Assembly: GCA_003568315.1 (NCBI GenBank)
Contig: PWYL01000004.1
Coordinates: 1 to 64,000, forward strand
Source of the DNA: Mollicutes bacterium
GTDB taxonomy: Bacteria; Bacillota_I; Bacilli_A; Izemoplasmatales; Izemoplasmataceae
Direction of reading: 5' to 3'
Length of the DNA stretch: 64,000 bases
This document shows, piece after piece, positions 1-8,756 of the stretch; position 1 is the first letter of the stretch; each line of letters opens with the position of its first letter. The translations under genes and the position numbers were made by a program. The notes under the pieces were generated by a model. The model was given only the letters and a program-made list of their open reading frames with translations. It did not search any database and was not told where the DNA came from.

Positions 1-62
1 GTTGGGAGAGCACCTGCCTTACAAGCAGGGGGTCAGTGGTTCGAGCCCGCTATCCTCCACCA
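1..62 (+). tRNA. tRNA-Val(TAC), 5' truncated by window edge
   Basis: Anticodon loop CTTACAA, T arm GGTTCGAGCC, 3' CCA encoded. Confidence 0.9.
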
Positions 63-63
63 T

Positions 64-139
<76 letters not shown>

Positions 140-172
140 TCATTGAAATAAACAATGTAATTGTACATTCAT

Positions 173-248
173 GTCCTGCTAGCTCAGTTGGTAGAGCATC
201 TGACTTTTAATCAGAGGGTCAGAGGTTCGATTCCTCTGCAGGACACCA
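173..248 (+). tRNA. tRNA-Lys(TTT)
   Basis: Acceptor GTCCTGC/GCAGGAC, anticodon loop CTTTTAA, CCA end. Confidence 0.95.
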
Positions 249-251
249 TAT

Positions 252-341
252 GCCTGGGTGGCGGAATTGGTAGACGCGTTGGACTTAAAATCCAATGGTA
301 TGTCACATACCGTGCCGGTTCGAGTCCGGCCCTAGGTACCA
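252..341 (+). tRNA. tRNA-Leu(TAA)
   Basis: Class II tRNA with long variable arm, anticodon loop CTTAAAA, CCA end. Confidence 0.95.
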
Positions 342-365
342 CATTGATTCCCCCCACATTTTTTT

Positions 366-430
366 GAGTGAAGAAGTTCATATTGAGGGGTCTCCTCCAT
401 CTTGATGCCCGTAAGTGAACTTCTTCACTC
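366..430. repeat. Perfect 15-bp inverted repeat between tRNA genes
   Basis: GAGTGAAGAAGTTCA (366-380) is the exact reverse complement of TGAACTTCTTCACTC (416-430), 35-nt loop. Confidence 0.85.
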
Positions 431-449
431 GCAGTCCCCTTTCAGATTT

Positions 450-526
450 GGCGGTGTAGCTCAGTTGGTTAGAGCGTTCGGTTCATACCCGAAAGGTCAG
501 GGGTTCGAATCCCTTCGCCGCTACCA
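450..526 (+). tRNA. tRNA-Met(CAT), elongator type
   Basis: GGCGGTGTAGCTCAG..., anticodon loop TTCATAC, CCA end. Confidence 0.9.
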
Positions 527-531
527 GGACT

Positions 532-608
532 GGACCCGTAGCTCAGCTGGTCAGAGCTCCCGGCTCATAACCGGTCGGTCGCAGGTTCGAATCCTGCCGG
601 GTCCACCA
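532..608 (+). tRNA. tRNA with CAT anticodon, probably tRNA-Ile2 (lysidine type)
   Basis: GGACCCGTAGCTCAG...GGGTCC-A-CCA, anticodon loop CTCATAA. Resembles Bacillota tRNA-Ile(CAT) from memory; identity inferred. Confidence 0.8.
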
Positions 609-634
609 AACGGAGTCCACTATGTAAGATATAC

Positions 635-727
635 GGAGGAATACCCAAGTCTGGCTGAAGGGATCGGTCTTGAAAACCGACAGGACGCGCGAGCGTCGCG
701 GGGGTTCGAATCCCTCTTCCTCCGCCA
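635..727 (+). tRNA. tRNA-Ser(TGA)
   Basis: Class II tRNA, anticodon loop CTTGAAA, long variable arm, CCA end. Confidence 0.95.
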
Positions 728-799
728 TTGACACTTCTGATGCAAGCTGTTAACATAATATTGACATTTTGGAACCATGTGATTCACACATCCATATAT

Positions 800-876
<77 letters not shown>

Positions 877-879
877 GAC

Positions 880-955
880 GGTCCTGTGGTGTAGCGGTTA
901 ACATGCCAGTCTGTCACACTGGAGATCGCGGGTTCGATTCCCGTCAGGACCGCCA
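880..955 (+). tRNA. tRNA-Asp(GTC)
   Basis: Acceptor GGTCCTG/CAGGACC, anticodon loop CTGTCAC, CCA end. Confidence 0.95.
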
Positions 956-960
956 TTTTT

Positions 961-1036
961 GGCTCGGTAGCTCAGTAGGTAGAGCAGTGGACTGAAAATC
1001 CATGTGTCGGCGGTTCAATTCCGCCCCGAGCCACCA
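961..1036 (+). tRNA. tRNA-Phe(GAA)
   Basis: Acceptor GGCTCGG/CCGAGCC, anticodon loop CTGAAAA, CCA end. Confidence 0.95.
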
Positions 1037-1045
1037 TCTCAGCTG

Positions 1046-1077
1046 AATGAAGCGATTTAACGGCTTCATTTTTTTAT
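1046..1077 (+). terminator. Intrinsic terminator of the tRNA cluster
   Basis: AATGAAGC ... GCTTCATT followed by T-run. Confidence 0.85.
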
Positions 1078-1255
1078 TTTCTGACCGAGAAGTCCGTGTT
1101 TCCATCTCAACCTCAACCTACTCTGACACATATACAAACCTTAACAGCTGTTCTGTAGAATAGAGGTAATTTGCCAAAAATGGAATTTGTGGAAGGAAAT
1201 CCCCTCCCTTGTTCATATGATAGATAATGAGAAGGCAGAAGGAATGGAGGATTTC

Positions 1256-1897
1256 ATGTTTGCTGAAAATTCGATGCTTCACTTCAAAACACCAAATCAT
1301 TTCAAAGCGTTTTATCGGAGTTTGTCATTACCGGGGCAATGGAAGATCACAACGGAGGATATGAACTACAGGGGCCATAGGATATACAAAGAGAAGTACG
1401 TGTTAAGGCTCAAGCATCTGTTCAACAAAAAGAAATTGTTCCGACGCAGTGTGTCTATTGCTGAGGTTGTCTCGTTTCTTGACAGCTATTATATCATCGA
1501 GAAGGTCACCAACCACCTTGAAAAAATGTTGCTTCCCGCGGATTTTCTCGATTTGTCAATGTGCGCCGAATATAAGATCCGTTACTCCAAAAATCGCCGA
1601 ATCGATTATGTCTATCTTTTCGGTAACAGCATTCTGATTGTTGAATTCAGACTCTCCAATTCTTTCCCGAATGTTTCGAATGTATGGCAGCGGAAAGAGA
1701 CCGAACTACTCATCTATAAGGAGCTGCTGCGAAACTACATTCCCGAAGAGAAGCGGATTATCATCTATGCCTTCATCGCGATGCCGGAATATGATGGTGA
1801 TACACCATTATATAAACAAATCAAGTACAACAATGAAAATGCTCGTTTCTTCGCCGAATACATCAATGAATTTCTCATCACACCCGAAAAATGGTAA
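1256..1897 (+). CDS. Unassigned protein, possible PD-(D/E)XK-like fold; probably interrupted by in-frame TAA
   Basis: RBS ggagg 5 nt before ATG 1256 (ORF track start 1187 is a TTG). Segment RIDYVYLFGNSILIVEFRLS resembles a D...E-x-R/K core. Same frame stays open for 79 codons after the TAA to 2137. Confidence 0.55.
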   Translation: MFAENSMLHFKTPNHFKAFYRSLSLPGQWKITTEDMNYRGHRIYKEKYVLRLKHLFNKKKLFRRSVSIAEVVSFLDSYYIIEKVTNHLEKMLLPADFLDLSMCAEYKIRYSKNRRIDYVYLFGNSILIVEFRLSNSFPNVSNVWQRKETELLIYKELLRNYIPEEKRIIIYAFIAMPEYDGDTPLYKQIKYNNENARFFAEYINEFLITPEKW

Positions 1898-2141
1898 TCG
1901 GCAACAGTCCGTTGCCTTGATAAATATCGCGTTAAGTTATACAATGAATGGAAATGGATTGACGATCGCACATTCTCCATGCAGTCTGCGCGATTAAGAG
2001 CGAAAGCACTCTTCTTTTGGCATATCCGACCCATTATGTCACCAGATTTTTCCATCACACTTGGACGATGTAGACGAAAACAACGCCATACATACGGACA
2101 TACGTTAATGAATCCACATATATCATGTGAGGAGTGATACT

Positions 2142-2819
2142 ATGAGAATACTGCTGGTTAATGACGACGGTATAGATGCGCCGCTTTTGGCGTTCGTCCG
2201 TAAAACCTTGGAACAATACGGAACCGTTCATACTGTCGCCCCCAAAGTCGAACAGTCCGGTAAGAGCATGGCGCTCACCATGGGCGATATCCCCTATGAA
2301 AAGATTGATGAGCGGACATATATGGTTGACGGGACTCCGACCGACTGCGTCTCTTTTGCATTGCATGGTCTGAATCTCGAACCCCAACTCGTGGTTTCGG
2401 GGATAAACAGAGGCTACAACCTGGGGATGGACACGAAATATTCGGGCACCGTGGGTGCCGCTTTGCAGGCATCTTATGACAAGTATGATTCCATCGCTTT
2501 CTCGGCGGATCATCGGAATGACCAATTGGTACGCGACAGTTTCCGGAATGTCCTTGACTTCATCCTCGAAAACGACATGCTTTCGCCCGATTACATCCTG
2601 AATGTCAATTTCCCACTTGACAAGTTCAACAGCCCCAAGGGTATAAAAGACACCAGGATGTATTTCCTCCGCTCGAAATTCAACGTGGAGATGACGGACG
2701 GCCTTTTCAAGAAACGGCGCAAAGGTTTTATCGATGACATCCCGAAAGACAGTGACATTCAGGCTGTGAATGAAGGATATGTCTCCATATCGAAACTATC
2801 TTTGGGCAATGATTGCTGA
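2142..2819 (+). CDS. surE: 5'-nucleotidase SurE
   Basis: N-term MRILLVNDDGIDAP, SGINRGYNLGMDTKYSGTVGAA; RBS gaggag before ATG 2142. Confidence 0.93.
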   Translation: MRILLVNDDGIDAPLLAFVRKTLEQYGTVHTVAPKVEQSGKSMALTMGDIPYEKIDERTYMVDGTPTDCVSFALHGLNLEPQLVVSGINRGYNLGMDTKYSGTVGAALQASYDKYDSIAFSADHRNDQLVRDSFRNVLDFILENDMLSPDYILNVNFPLDKFNSPKGIKDTRMYFLRSKFNVEMTDGLFKKRRKGFIDDIPKDSDIQAVNEGYVSISKLSLGNDC

Positions 2820-3223
2820 TGCAGAGGAAAGAGGTTGTCGCAGCGGCCATTTTCGATGCAGAGAAAGGACTTCTCTGTGCCCAACGGGCAGAGGATGACA
2901 GTCTTCCGTTGAAATGGGAATTTCCTGGCGGCAAGGTCAAACCGGGTGAAACCCACGAAAAGGCGTTGAGAAGAGAGATTCTCGAAGAGCTTTCCGTCAA
3001 GGTGGATGTCAAAAGACATCTGATGTCCATCGAGCACGATTACCCCGATTTCCGTCTCACATTGCACGTCTATGAGGCGAGCATCGTCGAAGGGACAATT
3101 CGCAACAACGTTCATCAGAGGGTCGAATGGCGTGCGGTCACGACGTTGTCATCTCTCGATTGGGCTCCTGCCAATCACGCCCTTGTACAAAAGATCGTGA
3201 ACGGGAAGATACCTCAACATTGA
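2819..3223 (+). CDS. Nudix hydrolase, MutT-like (8-oxo-dGTP diphosphatase type)
   Basis: Nudix box GGKVKPGETHEKALRREILEELSV; start ATG overlaps surE stop. Confidence 0.88.
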   Translation: MQRKEVVAAAIFDAEKGLLCAQRAEDDSLPLKWEFPGGKVKPGETHEKALRREILEELSVKVDVKRHLMSIEHDYPDFRLTLHVYEASIVEGTIRNNVHQRVEWRAVTTLSSLDWAPANHALVQKIVNGKIPQH

Positions 3224-3246
3224 GCGACCTCGAGGTCGCTTCTTTC
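3223..3246 (+). terminator. Possible terminator hairpin
   Basis: Perfect 18-nt palindrome AGCGACCTCGAGGTCGCT followed by weak T-rich tract. Confidence 0.5.
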
Positions 3247-3311
3247 ATGTTCGCATTCTTCCGGCGTGTGTTATCATAGTCATTGGAGACAATAATTCAA
3301 GGAGGTTTTCT

Positions 3312-4352
3312 ATGGACAAGGTACAGGTTGCGGTGTGGGGCTTCGGCGCCATGGGACAAGGCATTGCGGAAATGATCTCCGCCATCGACGGTGTGGAAAT
3401 TGTCGGTGTGTGTGACATCGCCCCCGCATTGAGGGGGAAGCGTGTGAAAGACGTATCCGATGTGGACAACATTTCTGAAAACGTCAGGATTTCCGATGAC
3501 ATCGACACGGTTCTCGAGACACGTCCGGATGTGCTCTTCATCGCGACGGACTCTTTCACTAAAAAATCGTTTCCCAAAATCAAGAAAGGTCTGGAATACG
3601 GTGCGAACATCATCAGTACCGCGGAAGAGATGGCGTATCCGTATGCCAATGAGCCGGAAATTTCGAAAGAGATCGACAAACTGGCGAAGAAACACCATGC
3701 TACGGTCTTGGGCACGGGAATCAATCCGGGATTTGTCATGGACTTTCTCGCCATCGCTATGACGGGGGCCATGAAAAGGATTGACAGCATTGAGATCAGT
3801 CGAGTGAACAGTCTCTCTCCCTTCGGGCCCACAGTGATGGAAGAACAAGGTGTCGGTCTGTCTATTGAAGAATTTGAGAAAAGAATGGAAAAAGGTGAAG
3901 TCGCGGGTCATGTGGGATTCAAGGAGAGCATCCACATGATTGCGGACGCACTCGGGGTGGAAGTCGAGGATTTCCGACAACAGATGAAACCCATCGTCAC
4001 CTCCGTGGACAGAAAGAGCAAGTATGGAGAGGCGAAAAAGGATCATGTGGCCGGTATCGACATGACGGCACAAGGGATTGTCGGAGGCAAAAAGTTCATC
4101 GACATGAAACATCCCCAGCAAATCGAACCGGAGATGGAAGGCACGCATACGGGTGATTACATCAAGATTGAAGGGAATCCGAGCGTGAATCTGGCCATCA
4201 ATCCGGAAATCGACGGCGGTCTCGGCACCATCGCCGTTTGCGTGAACATGACCCCGCATGTCATCAATGCTGAACCGGGTCTCAAGACCATGCTCGACCT
4301 CCCGGCTCCCCGGGCCATCATGGGAGACATCAGAAAGAAACTGAAACGATAA
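3312..4352 (+). CDS. ord: 2,4-diaminopentanoate dehydrogenase
   Basis: MDKVQVAVWGFGAMGQGIAEMI Rossmann N-terminus; neighbours ortAB/oraSE; RBS aaggaggttttc. Confidence 0.88.
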   Translation: MDKVQVAVWGFGAMGQGIAEMISAIDGVEIVGVCDIAPALRGKRVKDVSDVDNISENVRISDDIDTVLETRPDVLFIATDSFTKKSFPKIKKGLEYGANIISTAEEMAYPYANEPEISKEIDKLAKKHHATVLGTGINPGFVMDFLAIAMTGAMKRIDSIEISRVNSLSPFGPTVMEEQGVGLSIEEFEKRMEKGEVAGHVGFKESIHMIADALGVEVEDFRQQMKPIVTSVDRKSKYGEAKKDHVAGIDMTAQGIVGGKKFIDMKHPQQIEPEMEGTHTGDYIKIEGNPSVNLAINPEIDGGLGTIAVCVNMTPHVINAEPGLKTMLDLPAPRAIMGDIRKKLKR

Positions 4353-4368
4353 ATTTTCAAGCGCTTTC

Positions 4369-4400
4369 AAAAACGCCCCTCCGTGGAGGGGTGTTTTCTT
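4369..4400 (+). terminator. Intrinsic terminator after ord
   Basis: AAACGCCCCTCC-GT-GGAGGGGTGTTTT. Confidence 0.85.
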
Positions 4401-4496
4401 TGGATGCACGGCAACAATGAAACGGTTGTGCAATGAAAGGGTTTTTATGATATCATGGTAGCGTGTGGAATTATGCTTGGAGAAGGGAATGGTTCA

Positions 4497-4808
4497 ATGC
4501 TTATCAAGAAGGGTGCTTATGTCCGCATCCGCAAGAACATCCTTCCACCGGGGAAACGTGCGAAAGGCATACCCGAAGACACCACAAAGGTGCCTTTCAA
4601 GTGCTGGATCAAGGGTCGTTTGTTGGAAGAGGGCGAATTGTACGAAGAAGCCCGAATCCAGACTGCGACGGGAAGAGTCGTGACGGGGGAGATCAAAGAG
4701 GTCGAACCCCGACACAAGCACTCGTACGGCGACCATGTGGATGAGATTCTCACTATGCGCGAGATCATCCTGCGCGAGGCCTGGGGCGATGATGATGAGA
4801 AACTATGA
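4497..4808 (+). CDS. ortA: 2-amino-4-oxopentanoate thiolase small subunit OrtA
   Basis: MLIKKGAYVRIRKNILPPGKRAKGIPEDTTKVPFKCWIKG, about 100 aa, directly before ortB. Confidence 0.85.
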   Translation: MLIKKGAYVRIRKNILPPGKRAKGIPEDTTKVPFKCWIKGRLLEEGELYEEARIQTATGRVVTGEIKEVEPRHKHSYGDHVDEILTMREIILREAWGDDDEKL

Positions 4809-6192
4809 CATTGAGGGACTCTTGAGAAGAAAAAACAGCATCATCAAGAAATCCGTCGGCCTGGACTACGACAGTTTCGAGTACGACGGGATTGGCTTCG
4901 ATTACGAAAAGATGATGGAAAGTACCGGTTATTCGTTCGCAGACATCCAAAGACTCCAGGATGGGTCGATGGTTGGACGCACCCCGCTTCTCGAACTGAA
5001 AAACATCACAAGATATGCCCGTAAATACGCACCTCGGGGCTATGGTGCAAGAATTTTCCTGAAAGATGAAGCCACCAATCTCAGTGGCTCTTTCAAGGCC
5101 CGACGCGCCGCAATCAGTGTGCACAAGGCAAAGGAACTCGGTTACGAGGGTGTCATTGCCGCGACCAGCGGCAATTATGGTGCCGCTGTGGCTGCGTTGG
5201 CAGCGAAGCACGGACTGAAATGCATCGTCGTTCAAGAGTGTTTCGATTCCGCGGGACTGGCCCAACCCGAGATTCTCGAGAAAGCGCGAGCTTGTGAGGC
5301 GTACGGAGCCGAAGTCGTCCAGTTGAGTGTGGGCCCGGAATTGTTCTTCACTTACCTCGATCTTCTTGATGAGACGGGATATTTCAATGCCTCGCTCTAT
5401 TCGCCCTACGGCATCATGGGGATCGAGACCCTCGGCCATGAGATTGCCACCGAGATGAAAGAGAAATACGGTAAATATCCGGAAGTCGTCGTGGTGACCA
5501 ATGCCGGGGGCGGAAACCTCACGGGGACCGCGCGCGGTATCCGCCGTGCCGGAGGGAAAGACACGGCGATCTATGCGGCGAGTGTGAACCTCGAGGGACT
5601 CCACATGGCCAGCGACAAGGATTTCAACCGCAAGTCCTTCACCACGGGACACACGGGGTTCGGTCTGCCTTTCGCCACCAACCCGGACCGGACCGACGTC
5701 CCCAGAAGTGCCGGCCGCCCCATGCGCTATATAGACCGCTACTTCACCGTCAATCAGGGGAGCGTGTTCTTCGCGACGGAAATGTTGGCGGTTCTCGAAG
5801 GACTTGAACGAGGCCCCGCGGGAAACACCTCTCTCGCCGTCGCTTTCAAACTGGCCCAAGAAATGAAGGAAGACGAATTCATCGTCGTCCAGGAGACCGA
5901 ATACACAGGTGCCGGAAAACATCATCAGCCGCAACTCTCTTTCGCCAAGAAGAACGGCATCGAGATCCGTTTCGGGAAACCCGAGGCGGAAATCCCGGGA
6001 GAAAACATCGTGTTGCCGAAAAGCGCGCGCGACATCAGTCTCAAGGAGCTCGATCTCGACCGGATCCGCTCGTCCTATCTGAAACGTTACCGCGACCAGT
6101 CGTTGACGGATGAGGATTACCGCTATCTGGCGGATGAACTCCGGGTGGACACGGAGAAAATCAAAGCATTGTTGAAGGAGATGAAAGCATGA
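4795..6192 (+). CDS. ortB: 2-amino-4-oxopentanoate thiolase PLP subunit OrtB
   Basis: PLP fold-type II motifs (NLSGSFKARRAAISV, ATSGNYGAAVAALA, NAGGGNLTGT); overlaps ortA end. Track start 4735 is likely too early. Confidence 0.87.
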   Translation: MRNYDIEGLLRRKNSIIKKSVGLDYDSFEYDGIGFDYEKMMESTGYSFADIQRLQDGSMVGRTPLLELKNITRYARKYAPRGYGARIFLKDEATNLSGSFKARRAAISVHKAKELGYEGVIAATSGNYGAAVAALAAKHGLKCIVVQECFDSAGLAQPEILEKARACEAYGAEVVQLSVGPELFFTYLDLLDETGYFNASLYSPYGIMGIETLGHEIATEMKEKYGKYPEVVVVTNAGGGNLTGTARGIRRAGGKDTAIYAASVNLEGLHMASDKDFNRKSFTTGHTGFGLPFATNPDRTDVPRSAGRPMRYIDRYFTVNQGSVFFATEMLAVLEGLERGPAGNTSLAVAFKLAQEMKEDEFIVVQETEYTGAGKHHQPQLSFAKKNGIEIRFGKPEAEIPGENIVLPKSARDISLKELDLDRIRSSYLKRYRDQSLTDEDYRYLADELRVDTEKIKALLKEMKA

Positions 6193-6542
6193 AGGAAAGA
6201 AAGGACGATTATCAGGAGCGAAGAAAACATCTCGAGAACATGTCCGACGACGAATTGAAGAAATACTTCTTTGAACTGGCGGATAAGATTGTCGACCCTC
6301 TTGTGGAGATGGGCCGGAACCATACATCCAAATCGATTGAGCGCAGCGTCCTTCTCCGGATGGGCTTCTCGAGCATCGAAGCCAAGGAGGTTGTCGACAA
6401 ACTGGCGGAAAACGACCTTCTTTCCAAGGGGGCCGGACATTGTGTCTACAGGCTCTCCAAGGACAAGGAGATGGAAATCCGCAAGGCCGGAATCCTTCTT
6501 GCCGAAGGAGAACACATCGATTATCTGAAGGAGGTTCTTTGA
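6189..6542 (+). CDS. oraS: D-ornithine 4,5-aminomutase small subunit OraS
   Basis: 117 aa, adjacent to oraE, MSDDELKKYFFELADKIVDPLVEMGRNHTSKSIERSVLLRMGF. Confidence 0.85.
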   Translation: MKERKDDYQERRKHLENMSDDELKKYFFELADKIVDPLVEMGRNHTSKSIERSVLLRMGFSSIEAKEVVDKLAENDLLSKGAGHCVYRLSKDKEMEIRKAGILLAEGEHIDYLKEVL

Positions 6543-6545
6543 GCC

Positions 6546-8756
6546 ATGGACTTGAAACCGGACAAGAAACTGGACATCCACAAGATTCTCGATGGGCTGG
6601 AAAATTACCGACCGAAACGTCGGGGCTGGACATGGAGAAAGAAGAAGACTGTGCAATTGGGCCCCTTTGAATACAAGCAGGCGAGCGAATCCCTGAAACG
6701 CTCGATACCCCTGCCGAGTGCGAGCTATCTCGGGGGAATCGACCCCCAACCCGACAGTGTGGTGACGGCCGAGATCGCATCGGGGCGTTTCGAGGACGAC
6801 ATCCGCAGGTTCCGCATGGCAGCCTATCATGGCGCCGACCACATCATGGTCATCCGAACGGCCGGCCAATCGCATTTCGACGGACTTCTCGAAGGGACAC
6901 CGCAGGGCGTGGGTGGCATCCCCATCACCAGAAAACAGCTGCGTGCCCAAAGGAAGGCGCTCGATTATATCGAGGAAGAGGTCGGAAGACCGATCAACTA
7001 CCACTCCTACGTTTCCGGGGTGGCCGGGCCCGAAATAGCCGTTCTTTTTGCGGAAGAAGGGGTCAACGGCGCCCACCAGGATCCTCAATACAATGTCCTC
7101 TATAGAAACATCAACATGGTCCGCAGTTTCGTGGACGCCGCTGAGAGCAAGAAAGTTCTCGCTTGGGCCGACATCGCCCAGATCGACGGCGCTCACAATG
7201 CGAACGCAACGGCACGGGACGCCTGGAAGGTCATGCCTGAGCTACTCGTCCAACACGCAATCAACTCCGTGTACTCCGAGAAGGCGGGCATCAAGCCCGA
7301 GAACATCTGTCTCTCCTCCGTCCCTCCCGCAGCACCGCCTTCACCCGATCTCAAATTGAACCTCCCCTATGCCATCGCTTTGCGGGAATTTTTCGACAAA
7401 TACAAGATCCGCGCCCAGATGAACACCAAATACATGGATTCCTCGACACGCGAGGCGACGGTCACCCATGTCTTGAACTTGCTCATCTCCCGTCTGACGA
7501 GTGCCGACATCCAAAGCACGATCACACCCGATGAAGGGCGGAACGTCCCCTGGCACGTCTACAACATCGAGGCGCTCGACACCACCAAACAGGCCATGAC
7601 GGGCATGGACGACATGTTGAGCATGGTAGGAATCAAAGACGAAGGCCATCTCTATGACAAGAAACGGGAAATCCAGGAACGCGCCGTCTTGATGATGGAA
7701 GAGATCCTTGAACTCGGCGGCTATTTCGAAGCTGTCGAGGCCGGTATGTTCGTCGACAGCGGCGAGTATCCCGAAAGGAACGATGATGGCATCCACCGAG
7801 AAATCGAAGGCGGCATCGGCGCGAACACCGTCATCAAGCGTGATCCGAACTACATGGCCCCCGTGACGGCGCATTTCGGCCACAACAACGTCGAACAATA
7901 CGACCCTTCAGCCAAAGAAGACCCCGCGAAACTCATCGACGGTTCGACGTTTGAAAAACCCGATAAAATCCAATACATCGACGAACTCGACGAGACGGAC
8001 AATGTGTATCTACGGTTGCAGGAAAACGAGAAGTATCGGAATTCCGACCTTGTCAAGCCGGAAGTCGAATGGCTCGCCGACGGTGTGGTCACCGTGGACC
8101 TCTTCTTCCCCGTGGATAAGAAAATCGCCGCGGAAGCGGCCCTTGAGACGGGACGCCGCATGAATCTCAAGGATGTCGAGGTCATCCATACGGAAATCCT
8201 CCATCCGAGTGAAGGCACTCGGGTGCAAATCAAGGGGAGAGTCGATTTCGACATCGACATAAGTGAGCTCGAACTCCCCGAGGAGATCGAGACCATCCCC
8301 GAAGATGAAATCTTCACGTATGTGAAGGAGAATCCTATCCACGTGATCGCGGGTACGGGCGGTGACGATGAACACAGCGTCGGCATCCGCGAGGTCCTCG
8401 ACATCAAACACGGAGGTATCGAGAAATACGGGTTCAACTACACCTATCTCGGCACGAGCGTGCCTATCGAGAAATTCGTCGATGCGGCTATCGAGATGGA
8501 TGCCGATTGCATCATGATGTCCACCATCATCAGCCATGACGAAACCCACTACAAGAATATGAGGAAACTCCACGATTATGCCGTGGAAAAAGGCGTGCGC
8601 GACAAGTTGATCCTTCTCGCCGGCGGCACGCAGGTGACGCCTGAACTCGCCCGCAAGAACAAGGTCGACCAAGGTTTCGGCCGCGGTACGAAGGGTCATC
8701 ACGTGGCGAGCTTCATCGTGGATAAACACAAAGAGAAGAGCAACCATGAAGATTGA
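6546..8756 (+). CDS. oraE: D-ornithine 4,5-aminomutase B12/PLP subunit OraE
   Basis: 736 aa; C-terminal cobalamin motif DEHSVG (DxHxxG) and MADCIMMSTIISH-like region; aminomutase N-terminus. Confidence 0.92.
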   Translation: MDLKPDKKLDIHKILDGLENYRPKRRGWTWRKKKTVQLGPFEYKQASESLKRSIPLPSASYLGGIDPQPDSVVTAEIASGRFEDDIRRFRMAAYHGADHIMVIRTAGQSHFDGLLEGTPQGVGGIPITRKQLRAQRKALDYIEEEVGRPINYHSYVSGVAGPEIAVLFAEEGVNGAHQDPQYNVLYRNINMVRSFVDAAESKKVLAWADIAQIDGAHNANATARDAWKVMPELLVQHAINSVYSEKAGIKPENICLSSVPPAAPPSPDLKLNLPYAIALREFFDKYKIRAQMNTKYMDSSTREATVTHVLNLLISRLTSADIQSTITPDEGRNVPWHVYNIEALDTTKQAMTGMDDMLSMVGIKDEGHLYDKKREIQERAVLMMEEILELGGYFEAVEAGMFVDSGEYPERNDDGIHREIEGGIGANTVIKRDPNYMAPVTAHFGHNNVEQYDPSAKEDPAKLIDGSTFEKPDKIQYIDELDETDNVYLRLQENEKYRNSDLVKPEVEWLADGVVTVDLFFPVDKKIAAEAALETGRRMNLKDVEVIHTEILHPSEGTRVQIKGRVDFDIDISELELPEEIETIPEDEIFTYVKENPIHVIAGTGGDDEHSVGIREVLDIKHGGIEKYGFNYTYLGTSVPIEKFVDAAIEMDADCIMMSTIISHDETHYKNMRKLHDYAVEKGVRDKLILLAGGTQVTPELARKNKVDQGFGRGTKGHHVASFIVDKHKEKSNHED

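Noticed and set aside
161-756. Short ORFs over the tRNA cluster (68, 109, 63 and 63 aa)
   Set aside because: They translate tRNA genes; spurious ORFs of this kind are common in tRNA arrays.
1638-1997. 119-aa ORF in another frame of the interrupted gene
   Set aside because: S/R-rich translation without domains; the frame of 1256-1897 continues past its stop with better protein-like sequence.
4765-6780. 671-aa minus-strand ORF antisense to ortB-oraS
   Set aside because: Shadow ORF; low-complexity H/R/F-rich translation, with well-supported genes on the plus strand.
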